A stretch of 64,000 nucleotides of DNA from RYN-133 sp963708645 (GCA_963708645.1 CAVPTA010000014.1:248001-312000), one strand, 5' to 3'. Shown: positions 15,653 through 24,891, counted from the stretch's first letter. Made by a program: numbers and translations. Notes: generated by a model not told the origin, from the sequence alone.

Positions 15653-16600
15653 GTGGCTCAGGTGACCGTGCTGGACGACTATCAGGGCGTTGCGCTCGAC
15701 AGCGCCGACTGGACGCCGGTGCTCGCCGCACACTCGGTCGAGGTCCTGCGTGATCACGTCGTCGACGAGGACGAACTCGTCCGCAGACTGGTCGACAGCA
15801 CCGTGATTGTTGCGATGCGCGAGCGCACGCCGTTCCCCGCCTCCCTGCTCGCCAGGCTGCCCGGGCTGGAACTGCTCGTCACCACGGGCATCAAGAACGC
15901 TGCCATCGATCTCGACGCTGCCAAGGCGAACGGCGTAACGGTCTGCGGCACCGAGAGCACGGGCCACGCGGTGCCCGAGATCACGATGGGCATGATCATC
16001 GCGTTGAGCCGGAACTTCGTTGCCGAGGCATCGGCCGTGCGCGCCGGCGGCTGGCAGCACACGATCGGCCCCGGGCTGGCCGGGCTCACCCTCGGGATCG
16101 TCGGGCTGGGGCGCCTCGGCATCCCAGTTGCGAAACTCGCGCACGCCTTCAGGATGCGGGTGATCGCTTGGTCGCCCAACCTCGCCCCGGAGCGCGCGAC
16201 CGAGCACCGGGTGCAGGCCGTGAGCAAGGACGAGTTGTTCGCGGGGTCGGACGTGATCACGATCCACATGCCGCTCTCGGCGCGCAGCCGCGGCCTGATC
16301 GGCGCGGCCGAACTGGCACGCATGAAGCGCACCGCGTATCTGATCAACACCTCACGCGGGCCGATCGTCGACGAGGACGCGCTCATCGCGGCGCTGTCAG
16401 CCGGGCGCATCGCGGGTGCCGGGCTCGACGTGTACGACAACGAACCGTTGCCGGCCGACAATCCGCTGCGGACGTTGCCGAACGTGCTGGCGTTGCCGCA
16501 CATCGGCTACGTCACGACCGACCAGTACCGCACCTGGTACGGCCAGGTCGTCGAGGACATCGTCGCGTGGGGTGACGGAGATCCGATACGGGTGTTGTGA
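15653..16600 (+). CDS. D-2-hydroxyacid dehydrogenase family protein
   Basis: 315 residues. LTLGIVGLGRLGIPVAKLA (Rossmann, about 140-158), SDVITIHMPLSARSRGLIG, LINTSRGPIVDEDALIAAL (catalytic Arg), GLDVYDNEPLP and the catalytic His in LALPHIGYVT. It is similar to phosphoglycerate or glyoxylate/hydroxypyruvate reductases; the substrate is not resolved. GTG 15653 is taken as start; GTG 15662 is possible. Only 30 bases separate it from the divergent P-loop remnant, so promoter sequences probably overlap that remnant. Confidence 0.88.
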   Translation: MAQVTVLDDYQGVALDSADWTPVLAAHSVEVLRDHVVDEDELVRRLVDSTVIVAMRERTPFPASLLARLPGLELLVTTGIKNAAIDLDAAKANGVTVCGTESTGHAVPEITMGMIIALSRNFVAEASAVRAGGWQHTIGPGLAGLTLGIVGLGRLGIPVAKLAHAFRMRVIAWSPNLAPERATEHRVQAVSKDELFAGSDVITIHMPLSARSRGLIGAAELARMKRTAYLINTSRGPIVDEDALIAALSAGRIAGAGLDVYDNEPLPADNPLRTLPNVLALPHIGYVTTDQYRTWYGQVVEDIVAWGDGDPIRVL

Positions 16601-16623
16601 CCCACCAGCAGTGCTCGGGGTAG

Positions 16624-18063
16624 ATGACTGCGGTGACTGAACAAGCGCCGAACCCGAACCGCTGGAAGGCACTGGCCGTGTGCCTCGTCGGCGGCGCGAT
16701 GGTGTTGCTCGACGTGTCGATCGTCAACGTTGCCCTGCCGTCCATCCAGAAGGGCATCGGCGCGGCCCAGAGCGAGCTGCAATGGGTGGTCTCGGGCTAC
16801 GCCCTCACGTTCGGACTGCTCTTGGTCCCGGCCGGACGGATCGGCGACCTGCGCGGGCGCCGCGTGGTCTTCGTCAGCGCGCTCGCGCTGTTCACCCTCG
16901 CCAGCGCCGCCTGCGGGTTCGCCCCGAACGGCATCCTGCTGGTGCTCGCTCGGCTGATACAGGGATTGGCCGGTGGCACAGTCACCCCGCAGATCAGCGC
17001 GACGATCCAACAGATGTTCTCCGGCCGCGAGCGGGGCACCGCGTTCGGCGCCTTCGGAACCATGGTCGGCATCTCGACGGCCGTCGGGCCGTTGCTCGGC
17101 GGGCTGCTCATCCAGATGTTCGGTGAGACCGAGGGCTGGCGCGCCGTCTTCTTCGTGAACGTGCCGATCGGGCTGGTCGCAATACCGTTGGCGTGGCGGC
17201 TGCTGCCTCGCCACAGCGTCGACACCCGGCGAAAGCGACACGACCTCGACCCGGTGGGCGTCGTGCTGCTCGGCCTCGGTGTGGTTGTGCTGTTGATGCC
17301 GTTCGTCCAGAGCCGCGAGTGGGGCTCGTGGCGGTGGTGGCTGGTTCCGGCGTCGATCGCGCTCTTGGCCGGCTTCGTCGTGTGGGAGCACACCTTCCGC
17401 GCTCGCGGGCGCGAGGCGATGGTCGATCTCACGCTGTACAAGCGACGCTCGTACACGTCCGGATCGGCGATGATCACCCTGTATTTTGCGGGATTCACGC
17501 CGCTGTTCTTCGTGTTCACGCTGTTCTTGCAAGTCGGGCTGCACTACTCCGCTCTGGAGGCAGGGCTCTCGATCACACCGTTCGCAATCGGGTCGGCAAT
17601 TGCCGCCGCGATAGGCGGGCGGAAGGTGAGTGATTTCGGCCGGTCACTGATCGCTGTCGGACTGACGTTGGTGCTGATCGGTTTCGTGGCGACGCTCGTC
17701 GCGGTGCACCTGGCACCCGAGCACGGGACAGCGTGGGCCACGCTCGTCCCGCTTGCCATCACCGGATTCGGCGGCGGCCTCGTGATCTCGCCCAACCAGG
17801 CGCTGACCTTGGCCGACGTCCCCGTTCAAGAAGCCGGGACGGCGTCGGGACTTCTGCAGACCGGGCAGCGAGTCGGATCGGCCATCGGAATCGCCGCGGC
17901 AGGATCAGCGTTCTTCGCCGCGGTGACCAGCTCCGGCGGCGACTTCGCGACCGGGTTCGAACGTGGTCTCACCGTTGCGCTGGTCTTCGTCGCAGCTGCG
18001 TTCGTTCTTGCGGTGATCGAGGTGATCGCCGGACGACGACGGCCGGTGACGACGGCGGCGTGA
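16624..18063 (+). CDS. MFS drug exporter, EmrB/QacA (DHA2) type
   Basis: 479 residues with about 14 predicted membrane helices. Antiporter motifs: LLDVSIVNVALPSIQ in helix 1, motif A GRIGDLRGRRVVF between helices 2 and 3, and motif C-like FGTMVGISTAVGPLLGGLL in helix 5. Proton-coupled export of drugs or metabolites is the usual role. It is followed 100 bases later by an ArsR-type regulator with its own palindrome, which may control both. Confidence 0.9.
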   Translation: MTAVTEQAPNPNRWKALAVCLVGGAMVLLDVSIVNVALPSIQKGIGAAQSELQWVVSGYALTFGLLLVPAGRIGDLRGRRVVFVSALALFTLASAACGFAPNGILLVLARLIQGLAGGTVTPQISATIQQMFSGRERGTAFGAFGTMVGISTAVGPLLGGLLIQMFGETEGWRAVFFVNVPIGLVAIPLAWRLLPRHSVDTRRKRHDLDPVGVVLLGLGVVVLLMPFVQSREWGSWRWWLVPASIALLAGFVVWEHTFRARGREAMVDLTLYKRRSYTSGSAMITLYFAGFTPLFFVFTLFLQVGLHYSALEAGLSITPFAIGSAIAAAIGGRKVSDFGRSLIAVGLTLVLIGFVATLVAVHLAPEHGTAWATLVPLAITGFGGGLVISPNQALTLADVPVQEAGTASGLLQTGQRVGSAIGIAAAGSAFFAAVTSSGGDFATGFERGLTVALVFVAAAFVLAVIEVIAGRRRPVTTAA

Positions 18064-18122
18064 CGCGCGGCGGGGCCACACCGGTTCTCGCGGTCGTGAT
18101 CACGACGCTGTGACGGGCATTG

Positions 18123-18138
18123 TTCGATCTGCATCGAA
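18123..18138 (+). promoter_or_regulatory. Putative operator upstream of the ArsR-type regulator
   Basis: TTCGAT-CTGC-ATCGAA, a perfect 6-bp inverted repeat ending 24 bases before the regulator ATG. Position suits autoregulation. No experimental counterpart is known to me. Confidence 0.5.
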
Positions 18139-18162
18139 ACGTGCACTGCCTACCGTGGGTAC

Positions 18163-18895
18163 ATGACACATCTGCGCGGCGACGCCGACTTGGCTGCTGT
18201 GGGCGCGCTGGTCGCCGATCCGGGTCGGTGCCGCATGCTCCTTGCGCTCGGGGACGGACGGGCGTTGCCCGCAAGCCGGCTGGCCGACGAAGCCGGAGTC
18301 AGCGCGCCGACCGCGAGCAGTCACCTGCGCAAGCTCACTTCCGCAGGATTCCTGACTGTCGAGACGAGCGGACGGCACCGCTACTACAGCCTGGCCGGGC
18401 CCGGCGGTCGGGCGCCTGATCGAAGCGCTCGAGCAACTCGCGCCCGCGACGCCCGTGCGGTCGCTGCGGCAGGGCACCCGCGCGAAGGCGCTGCGCGACG
18501 CGCGGACCTGTTACGACCATCTCGCCGGACGGCTCGGGGTCGCGTTGATGTCGAGCCTGGTGACCCGCGGTCATATCGAGGGCGGCGACGGTCTGCGGTC
18601 CGGCGACGACCCGCGGGTCGGCCAGGGCCACGAAGTCGATTACGACCTCACTGAGTCCGGCGAGGCCTTCCTGGCCGACTTCGGTGTCCGACCGGCTCAC
18701 GGGCGGCGTCCGATGATCCGCTACTGCGTCGACTGGACCGAGCAGCGCCATCACCTGGCGGGCTCGCTCGGCCGCGGGTTGCGCGACCGACTCGTCGACC
18801 TCGGCTGGATCGAGCGCGCCGAACGTGACCGCGCCGTCCGGGTCACCGACGCCGGACGGGCGGGCATCGCCGAGGCATTCGACGTGGCGGTCTAG
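18163..18895 (+). pseudogene. ArsR-family regulator with a +1 frameshift
   Basis: Residues 1-80 read as a winged-helix domain in one frame (LVADPGRCRMLLALGDGRALP, ASRLADEAGVSAPTASSHLRKL, GRHRYYSLAGP). The C-terminal half continues in the next frame (RLIEALEQLAP, then RSLRQGTRAKALRDARTCYDHLAGRLGVALM to AFDVAV). Removing one C from the CCC at 18400-18402 gives a continuous protein of about 243 residues with an LAGPAVGRLIEAL joint, the normal size for ArsR regulators with a TCYDHLAG effector region. Either a real disabling insertion or a sequencing error. It ends overlapping the convergent small gene by 4 bases. Confidence 0.8.
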
Positions 18896-19218
18896 CGACC
18901 TACCGCCTTCTCGAGCTGCGCCTTGGTCATGGACGAGCGTCCCTTGACGTTCTTGCGCTTCGCCTCTTCGTAGAGCTGGGCCTTCGTCCGTCCGCCTGCA
19001 CCGGAGTGCGACCGCAGCCCGCCCCGCCGGCCTGACGAGATGTCCTCGGTCGACGCGCGGCTGGCCTGGCGCGACTCGCCGGCGCGGGCTCGTTCCTTGT
19101 TCACGGTGCGCGCCGCGATCTCCTCGGCAGTGCTCTCACTACGACCGCGGTCCTGGAGGCCGTCCTTGATGTGCTCGTACTGGCGCTCGCGCTTCTTGCT
19201 CCATGCTCGTTGCGGCAT
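18892..19218 (-). CDS. Small Rho-N/SAP-like protein (annotated elsewhere as plasmid stabilization protein)
   Basis: 108 residues, highly charged. The N-terminus MPQRAWSKKRERQYEHIKDG and the middle EEIAARTVNKERAR are typical of the actinobacterial plasmid-stabilization-like family. The C-terminal 35 residues, TKAQLYEEAKRKNVKGRSSM and TKAQLEKAVGR, look like a Rho N-terminal/SAP-type nucleic-acid-binding helix pair. ATG 19218 is chosen from family length. Its actual function is not established; despite the common name nothing here suggests a plasmid. Confidence 0.75.
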   Translation of the reverse strand: MPQRAWSKKRERQYEHIKDGLQDRGRSESTAEEIAARTVNKERARAGESRQASRASTEDISSGRRGGLRSHSGAGGRTKAQLYEEAKRKNVKGRSSMTKAQLEKAVGR

Positions 19219-19281
19219 ATTCGCGACGTACCCGACAGTGCCTTCGTCCCTAACGTCGTAGGCCGGGCCCATACTGCGGCC

Positions 19282-19614
19282 ATGGCCTACGACGAGGACG
19301 TCGCCGACCGGTTGCGCGCCGAACTGGGCGCGACGGCCGGGGTGAGCGAGATGAAGATGTTCGGCGGACTTGCCTTCCTGATCAACGGGCACATGGCGGT
19401 CTCCGCCAGCGGCCAGGGCGGGCTGCTGTTGCGGTGCGATCCGGCCGAGACCGATCGGCTCGTCGCCGACGCGCACGCCCACCGCTTCGAGATGCGCGGC
19501 CGCGAGATGGACGGCTGGCTGCGTGTCGACGCCGCGGGCTTCTCATCCGATGACGACCTGGAGCGCTGGGTCGAGGTCGGCAGGCGCTACGCCCAATCAC
19601 TCCCACCGAAATAG
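19282..19614 (+). CDS. TfoX N-terminal domain protein
   Basis: 110 residues with the TfoX-N fold: DVADRLRAEL, VSEMKMFGGLAFLINGHMAV, LLLRCDPAETDRLV and MDGWLRVDAAG. The C-terminal TfoX domain of the competence regulator is missing, as in most actinobacterial members, whose role is unknown. ATG 19282, divergent from the small Rho-N-like gene with 63 bases between. Confidence 0.85.
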   Translation: MAYDEDVADRLRAELGATAGVSEMKMFGGLAFLINGHMAVSASGQGGLLLRCDPAETDRLVADAHAHRFEMRGREMDGWLRVDAAGFSSDDDLERWVEVGRRYAQSLPPK

Positions 19615-19675
19615 TGCTTGATCGTCTCGTCGATCGGGTCGACTCCTGACCGGATCGCCGAGGTGATCATGGTGG

Positions 19676-20071
19676 GGCGGACGAGTCGACCTGTAAGCCG
19701 GGTTCTGTCCTGACGCGAGCGTCAGGGGCGACCATCCATCTAGGCCTGCCGTTGCCGACAGGCTCAAGCGGTCCACCCGCAGACTCGGGCGGGCAGCCCT
19801 CGGGCGTCTGCGCGAACGACGCAAGCGCCGCTCTTCTCAACCTTGCTCCAGGTGGGGTTTACCTAGCCGTCCCAATCACTCGAGACGCTGGTGGTCTCTT
19901 ACACCGCCGTTTCACCCTTACCAGCGCACGCGCTGGCGGTCTGTTCTCTGTGGCACTGTCCCGCGGGTCACCCCGGGTTGCCGTTGACAACCACCCTGCC
20001 CTGTGGAGCCCGGACTTTCCTCGGCGAGATGACGTGCACCTCGACGCGGCCGCCCGGCCGGCTCGTCCGCC
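19676..20071 (-). ncRNA. rnpB: RNase P RNA, bacterial class A
   Basis: Catalytic RNA of RNase P, which matures tRNA 5' ends. On the minus strand the molecule is bounded by a perfect 10-bp P1 helix, GGCGGACGAG at the 5' end and CTCGTCCGCC at the 3' end. The universal cores are present: GAGGAAAGTCCGGGCTCC near the 5' end (plus-strand 20022-20005), CAGGGTGGTTGTCAACGGC, AACGGCGGTGTAAGAGACCA in the middle, and ACAGAACCCGGCTTACAGGT near the 3' end. About 396 nt, normal for Actinobacteria. Open reading frames crossing it are spurious. Confidence 0.97.
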
Positions 20072-20118
20072 GTGGTGCCGATGCTAGCCCACACAATCGC
20101 CTGGGTAGCCTCGCGAGC

Positions 20119-21363
20119 GTGCCGGGTGCGCTCGCGGAGATCATCGCGATCGCGGTTCTCGCTCTCAGCCTCTTCGCCGCGATCGCCCGGCCGTTCGGGC
20201 TGAGCGAAGCCGTGGTCGCGGTTCCTGGCGCGCTGCTCGTCGTCGGCACGGGCATCGTGACCTCACACGACGCGCTCGACCGGTTGAAAGAGATCGGTCC
20301 GACCGTCGCGTTCTTGGCCGGCATCCTCGTGTTCGGTCACCTGTGCGCGGAGGCCGGCGTCTTCGACTACCTCGGCGCCCGGGCGGCGCTTGCGAGTTCG
20401 GCGCGTCCGCGTCGGCTGTTGATCCTCGTAGTCGCGCTCGCCGCAGTCATCACGGCGGTGCTGACGCTCGACGCGACCGTCGTGCTGCTGACGCCGGTCG
20501 TGATGACGACGGTGCACCGCATGCGCGTCGCGTCCCGCCCGCACGCGTATGCGTGCACGCATCTGGCCAACAGCGGGTCGCTGCTGTTGCCCGTGTCGAA
20601 CCTGACCAACCTGCTCGCATTCGCTGCAAGCGGTCTCTCGTTCGGCCATTTCGCGGCGCTCATGGTGGTGCCCTGGCTACTGGCATGCGGAGGCGAGTGG
20701 CTCGCGCTGCGGACCTTCTTCCGCAGCGATCTGCCGGACGCCCCAGGCGAGAGCCCGTCCGACCTGCGCGCCGCGCCGCGTTACGCGCTGACGATCCTCG
20801 CGATCACAATCGCCGGGTTCGTGATCACGTCGTCGCTGAGTGTGAACCCGGCCTGGGCCGCACTCGGCGGTTGCCTGCTGCTGCTCGGCCCGCGGCTGCG
20901 CCGTGCGGACATCGGGCCGCGACAGCTCGTCGCCGAGGCGAGCCCCGGCTTCTGTCTGTTCGTGCTCGCGCTCGCCGTGATCGTGCTGGGAGTGACCAGG
21001 CACGGCCTCGGGCACGCCCTCGACTCGATCACGCCGAGTGGGACGGGACTGCTGGCGCTGCTCGGCGCGGCGTTCCTCGCCGCCGCCGTCGCGAACCTCG
21101 TCAACAACCTGCCCGCCACGCTTGCACTGATCCCGATCGTCACCGGACAACCCGTACTGGTGCTGGCGGTGCTGATCGGCGTCAACGTCGGACCGAACGC
21201 GACCTACGGCGGGTCGTTGGCGACGCTGCTGTGGCGCCGTTTGCTTCCGGACGACGCGAAGCCGCGTGCTCGCGAGTTCCATCTGCTCGGGTTCGCGACC
21301 GTGCCGGTCATCATGGCGGCGACGACCGTCGCGCTGTGGGGCGGCTACCAGCTCATCGGGTGA
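20119..21363 (+). CDS. SLC13/ArsB-type (ion transporter superfamily) permease
   Basis: 414 residues, about 11 hydrophobic segments. LTLDATVVLLTPVV and the matching second-repeat sequence ANLVNNLPATLALIP, with NVGPNATYGGSLATLLWRR near the C-terminus, are the hallmarks of ArsB/CitMHS/SLC13 transporters. Arsenite, citrate or a similar anion is possible; no ArsR or arsenate reductase is adjacent, so arsenic is not supported. GTG 20119 is taken because all upstream sequence in this frame lies in the antisense of rnpB. Confidence 0.87.
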   Translation: MPGALAEIIAIAVLALSLFAAIARPFGLSEAVVAVPGALLVVGTGIVTSHDALDRLKEIGPTVAFLAGILVFGHLCAEAGVFDYLGARAALASSARPRRLLILVVALAAVITAVLTLDATVVLLTPVVMTTVHRMRVASRPHAYACTHLANSGSLLLPVSNLTNLLAFAASGLSFGHFAALMVVPWLLACGGEWLALRTFFRSDLPDAPGESPSDLRAAPRYALTILAITIAGFVITSSLSVNPAWAALGGCLLLLGPRLRRADIGPRQLVAEASPGFCLFVLALAVIVLGVTRHGLGHALDSITPSGTGLLALLGAAFLAAAVANLVNNLPATLALIPIVTGQPVLVLAVLIGVNVGPNATYGGSLATLLWRRLLPDDAKPRAREFHLLGFATVPVIMAATTVALWGGYQLIG

Positions 21364-22435
21364 GGTGCGACGTGTCGTTGAACAGCCGCAGGGTGGCCGA
21401 CCCGTCGGCGAGATAGTCGAGCCTCGACACCGACGCGATGTCGAGGTGCATGTTGAAGATCCCCGCAAGCGGCGCCTCGAGCGCGGCACGCACCAACATC
21501 TTGATCGGTGACACGTGGGTCACGACCAGCACGGTCGCGTCCGGATACTCCGCCACAACCGTGTCGCGCCCGCGCCGGACCCGGCGCGCAAGTGCCGCGA
21601 ACGATTCACCCCGCGGTGGCGCCACTTCGGGCGACCCTATCCACGCGTCGAATTCGGCCGGAGCGGCTGCCCGCGCTTCGGCAAACGTGAGCCCTTCGAA
21701 CGAGCCGAAGTCGACCTCGGCGAAGTTGTCGTTGACCGACACCGGCAGTGCGAGCGCGCCGGCAATCGCAGCCGCTGTCTCGCGCGCACGCCGCAGCGGC
21801 GAACTGATGATCGCGGCGACGTCACCGAACGACCGCGCGGCGAGGTCGGCCGCCTGTTGTCGGCCGGCGGCGTCGAGGGCCAGATCGTTACGCCCGCTCA
21901 GACGCTTCTCGGCGCTGTGCTCGGTGGCGCCGTGCCGGGCGAGGACGAGTCGCGTGCGCGGACCCGTCGGCGGCGTCCACGATCGTCCGGTCGGGGTCGC
22001 CGGTAACGAACGCGCCGGTTTGCCGGCCGCCTCGTCCATCGCCTCGTTCGCGAGCCGGTCGGCATGCTTGTTCTTCTCGCGCGGAATCCATTCGAACGTG
22101 ACGTCGGCGAACGACTGGCGCAACTGCGCCGCCTCGCCGGCCAGCGGGCGCAGACCGGGGTTCTTGACCTGCCACGTGCCCTTCATCTGCTCGACGACGA
22201 GCTTGGAATCCATCCGCACTGCCACGCGGCTCGCGCCGAGTTCGTGCGCGGCGCGCAACCCGGCGATCAAGCCGCGGTACTCGGCAACGTTGTTCGTCTC
22301 GATCCCGATCGAGTCCTTGCGCTCGGCGAGCACCGCGCCGGTCTGGGGATCCATCACCACCGCGCCGTAGCCGGCCGGCCCTGGGTTGCCACGCGACCCG
22401 CCGTCAGCCTCGACGACGACCAGCCCGACGGTCAT
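21353..22435 (-). CDS. Bifunctional RNase H / acid phosphatase
   Basis: 360 residues, two domains. 1-135 is RNase HI (EADGGSRGNPGPAGYGAVV, ETNNVAEYRGLIAGL, RMDSKLVVEQMKG, NKHADRLANEAMD), carrying the Asp-Glu-Asp-Asp active site that degrades RNA in RNA-DNA hybrids. 160-360 is a histidine phosphatase of CobC/PGM type (LVLARHGATEHSAEKRLSGRNDLALD, SPLRRARETA, FEGLTFAEAR, VTHVSPIKMLVR). It is the counterpart of M. tuberculosis Rv2228c and sits in the same order with the next two genes. The start overlaps the upstream stop by 4 bases. Confidence 0.95.
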   Translation of the reverse strand: MTVGLVVVEADGGSRGNPGPAGYGAVVMDPQTGAVLAERKDSIGIETNNVAEYRGLIAGLRAAHELGASRVAVRMDSKLVVEQMKGTWQVKNPGLRPLAGEAAQLRQSFADVTFEWIPREKNKHADRLANEAMDEAAGKPARSLPATPTGRSWTPPTGPRTRLVLARHGATEHSAEKRLSGRNDLALDAAGRQQAADLAARSFGDVAAIISSPLRRARETAAAIAGALALPVSVNDNFAEVDFGSFEGLTFAEARAAAPAEFDAWIGSPEVAPPRGESFAALARRVRRGRDTVVAEYPDATVLVVTHVSPIKMLVRAALEAPLAGIFNMHLDIASVSRLDYLADGSATLRLFNDTSHLTR

Positions 22436-23172
22436 AACCCCGACTCGTCCGTACGGATGAGAATGCGCCGGCAGTTGTCGCAGCGCACGACCTCGTCCGG
22501 CGCTGCCGCGCGTACCGCCGTGAGTTCGCTACCGGACAGCTCGATGCGGCAACCCTCGCAGCGGCGTTGCTTGATCATCGCGGCGCCGACACCGCCGCCG
22601 TGTTCGCGTGCGCGCTCGTACAACGCGAGCAAGTCGGCCGGAATCTCGGCCGCGATCGTCGTCCGCTCGCCCGTACGCGTCTCGACGGCAGAGTCGATCT
22701 CGGCGAAGGCGCTGTCTCGTGTCGAGATCAACTCGGCACGGTCGGTGTCGAGCGCGTTGCGTTGTTCGGTCAGCTGCGTCACCGCGGCGTCGGCGGCTTC
22801 GCGCTGCTCCATCACCTCGAGCAGGTCGTCCTCGAGATTCGACTGGCGACGGGCCAAGGTAGCGACCTCGTGCTGCAGGCTCTCGATCTCCTTCGCGGGC
22901 AGACCACCGCTCTGCATGCGCTGCTCGTCGCGTGTGGCGCGGGCGCGCACGGCATCGACCTCGTTCTCGAGACGGCGCTGCTGATCGGCGACGTCGTCGG
23001 CGCGGGTCTGCGCATCGATGACGTCGCCGGCGAGCACGTTCGCGCGTTGTTCGCGCTCGGCCAAGGCTGCCAGCTCGGGCAGCGCACGACGGCGGTGAGC
23101 GAGCTGGGCGAGTGCGGTGTCGACCGTCTGCAGGTCGAGCAGGCGCAATTGCGCGGCGTGGTCGGCATTCAC
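22432..23172 (-). CDS. CT398-like coiled-coil zinc-ribbon protein
   Basis: 246 residues. Residues 10-180 form a long antiparallel coiled coil rich in Glu, Arg and Ala; the C-terminus is a zinc ribbon with two CxxC pairs, RRCEGCRIELS and VRCDNCRRILI. The family (counterpart of Rv2229c) is thought to bind nucleic acid or act as an adaptor, but its function is not defined. GTG 23172 overlaps the Nif3 stop (GTGA), which decides this start over a GTG or ATG further upstream. Middle gene of a coupled three-gene operon. Confidence 0.88.
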   Translation of the reverse strand: MNADHAAQLRLLDLQTVDTALAQLAHRRRALPELAALAEREQRANVLAGDVIDAQTRADDVADQQRRLENEVDAVRARATRDEQRMQSGGLPAKEIESLQHEVATLARRQSNLEDDLLEVMEQREAADAAVTQLTEQRNALDTDRAELISTRDSAFAEIDSAVETRTGERTTIAAEIPADLLALYERAREHGGGVGAAMIKQRRCEGCRIELSGSELTAVRAAAPDEVVRCDNCRRILIRTDESGL

Positions 23173-24326
23173 TGGCTGGCTTGCGCCTTTCCGGCCGAAG
23201 ATTCGTGCAGCGTCCACGGATCGGTGACGTGCGTCGAGACTGACACGTCCACGCTAGTGCCGAAGTGGTCAGCCAACCGAACGGCCACCTCGTCCAGCCA
23301 GGGCGACTCAGTCGCCCAGTGCGCCGCGTCGATCAACGCGATCCCGTCCGTGCCGCGCTCGGTCACTTCTTCGACGGTCGGATGATGCTTCAGATCTGCG
23401 GTGAGCAGAGCGTCAGCGCCCCGGTGGCGGGCGAGCTCGGCGCGGGATCCACCACTGCCGCCGCAGACCGCGACCGTTTGCACCATGCGGTCCGGATCGC
23501 CGGCGGCACGAACCCCCCACGCGGTGGCAGGCAACACGGCCGCGGCGTGCGCAGTGAACTCGCGCAGCGACATCGGCCGGGCCAGGGTTCCGATGCGCCC
23601 CGTTCCGCGCCGGGTCGGCATCGGCACCTGCGCAAGCAGATCGAAGGCCGGCTCTTCATAGGGATGCGCGGCACACATCGCGGCGACGACCGCGTCGCGT
23701 CGCGAGTTCGGCACGATCATCTCGACGCGCGTCTCGCCGAGCACCTCGGTGCGACCGACCGTCCCGATCGTGGGGTGCGCACCCGCCAGCGGACGGAACG
23801 TGCCGATGCCGTCGGCGCTCCAGGCACAGCGTTCGTAGTCGCCGATCGTCCCTGCGCCGGCAACTGCCATCGCGTCGATGAGCGCGTCGGCACCACCCTG
23901 CGGAACAAAGACGACGAGCTTGGCCATGTTGGCGTCGTGCTGCACGTCGAGCGCAGTGAAGTCGTGCAGTCCGACCCGGCGCGCGAGTGCGTCCGACACG
24001 CCGGGGTCTGCGACATCAGCATTCGTGTGCGCGACGAAGTGAGCGATTCCGCCGCGGATCATGCGATGGACGAGCGCGCCCTTCGGATCGTCGGCCGGCA
24101 CGCCGTGCACTCCGTCGAGCAGCAGTGGATGGTGCGTGATCAGCAGTTGCGCACCGCGCTCGGCCGCCTCGGCGACCGTCGCCGGCACCGCGTCGACGGC
24201 GAGCAGCACCCGCGTCACGTTCTCGTCCGGATCGCCGCAGACCAGACCCACCGCGTCCCACGCTTCGGCCCAGCGCGGATCGAACCATGCATCGAGGATG
24301 CCACGCAGGTCGGCGAGGGTCGGCAC
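23169..24326 (-). CDS. Nif3-like dinuclear metal-centre protein (YqfO/YbgI family)
   Basis: 385 residues, long form with an inserted middle domain. LITHHPLLLDGVHGV supplies the N-terminal metal-binding histidines and FVAHTNADVADPGVSDAL the next; the C-terminal half has ALLTADLKHHPTVEEVTERG and DAAHWATESPWL with the remaining ligands. It is the counterpart of Rv2230c. GTP cyclohydrolase-like or hydrolase roles have been proposed for the family but none is firm. First gene of the operon with the zinc-ribbon and RNase H genes. Confidence 0.92.
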   Translation of the reverse strand: MPTLADLRGILDAWFDPRWAEAWDAVGLVCGDPDENVTRVLLAVDAVPATVAEAAERGAQLLITHHPLLLDGVHGVPADDPKGALVHRMIRGGIAHFVAHTNADVADPGVSDALARRVGLHDFTALDVQHDANMAKLVVFVPQGGADALIDAMAVAGAGTIGDYERCAWSADGIGTFRPLAGAHPTIGTVGRTEVLGETRVEMIVPNSRRDAVVAAMCAAHPYEEPAFDLLAQVPMPTRRGTGRIGTLARPMSLREFTAHAAAVLPATAWGVRAAGDPDRMVQTVAVCGGSGGSRAELARHRGADALLTADLKHHPTVEEVTERGTDGIALIDAAHWATESPWLDEVAVRLADHFGTSVDVSVSTHVTDPWTLHESSAGKAQASQ

Positions 24327-24399
24327 CGTGGGAACCTACCGCGCGACCTGACACGCGTACCGTGGACGTGACGGCGGTGCGGACGATGCGGAGGCGATC

Positions 24400-24771
24400 A
24401 TGGCGTTGTTCGACGGCGTGGGTGGCTTGGTGTTCCTGGCGGTCTGGATCTTCTGTTTCATCGATGTGCTGACCACCCCGGAAGCAGCGTGCCGCAATCT
24501 GCCGAAGCTCGCCTGGATCTTCATCGTCCTGCTGCTCCCGCTCGTCGGTTCGATCGCTTGGCTGGTGGCCGGACGGGCCTGGGACCGCACCACGATCGCC
24601 GCACCGCGAGCGACCGCGCGGGCGGGGCAGGCGCGGCGCGTGCCGAGCAATCCTGACGATGACGACGAGTTCCTCGCCGGGCTGAAATTACGGGCCGACG
24701 AGCAGCGCCGGCGCGCTCGCGAACAGTCCGATCGCGACCTGCGCGACGGCCTCGACGGCGAGGCCCACTAA
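24400..24771 (+). CDS. PLDc_N-domain membrane protein
   Basis: 123 residues. Two N-terminal membrane helices (GGLVFLAVWIFCFIDVLTT and LAWIFIVLLLPLVGSIAWLVAG) form the PLDc_N domain also found at the front of cardiolipin synthases, here without any catalytic phospholipase domain. The C-terminal 60 residues are charged (PDDDDEFLAGLKLRADEQRRRAREQ) and probably cytoplasmic. Common in Actinobacteria; role unknown. Confidence 0.85.
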   Translation: MALFDGVGGLVFLAVWIFCFIDVLTTPEAACRNLPKLAWIFIVLLLPLVGSIAWLVAGRAWDRTTIAAPRATARAGQARRVPSNPDDDDEFLAGLKLRADEQRRRAREQSDRDLRDGLDGEAH

Positions 24772-24811
24772 ACGTTTCGCTGCCTCGTCGTGACCTTGTG
24801 GCGCCTGGCTC

Positions 24812-24840
24812 GTTGATTGTGAAGGCGGCCGCCCGGGTAA
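24812..24840 (+). promoter_or_regulatory. Possible SigB/SigF-type promoter
   Basis: GTTGAT (24812-24817), 17 bases, then GGGTAA (24835-24840). The -10 matches the GGGTA of actinobacterial SigB/SigF stress promoters; the -35 is imperfect against GTTT. It lies about 50 bases before a gene encoding an anti-sigma-type kinase, where such autoregulation is usual. Confidence 0.4.
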
Positions 24841-24891
24841 CTAGTCGAGTGGGACGTCGCTCCCGTTGTCGACAGGAGAGGTGCCCAAATC

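Noticed and set aside
15623..16267. Continuation of the P-loop ORF frame upstream on the minus strand
   Set aside because: It is antisense to the hydroxyacid dehydrogenase and Arg-rich; only the part from GTG 15622 resembles a protein.
19891..20118. N-terminal extension of the SLC13/ArsB-type permease
   Set aside because: It lies in the antisense of RNase P RNA and does not look like protein; GTG 20119 fits the first membrane helix.
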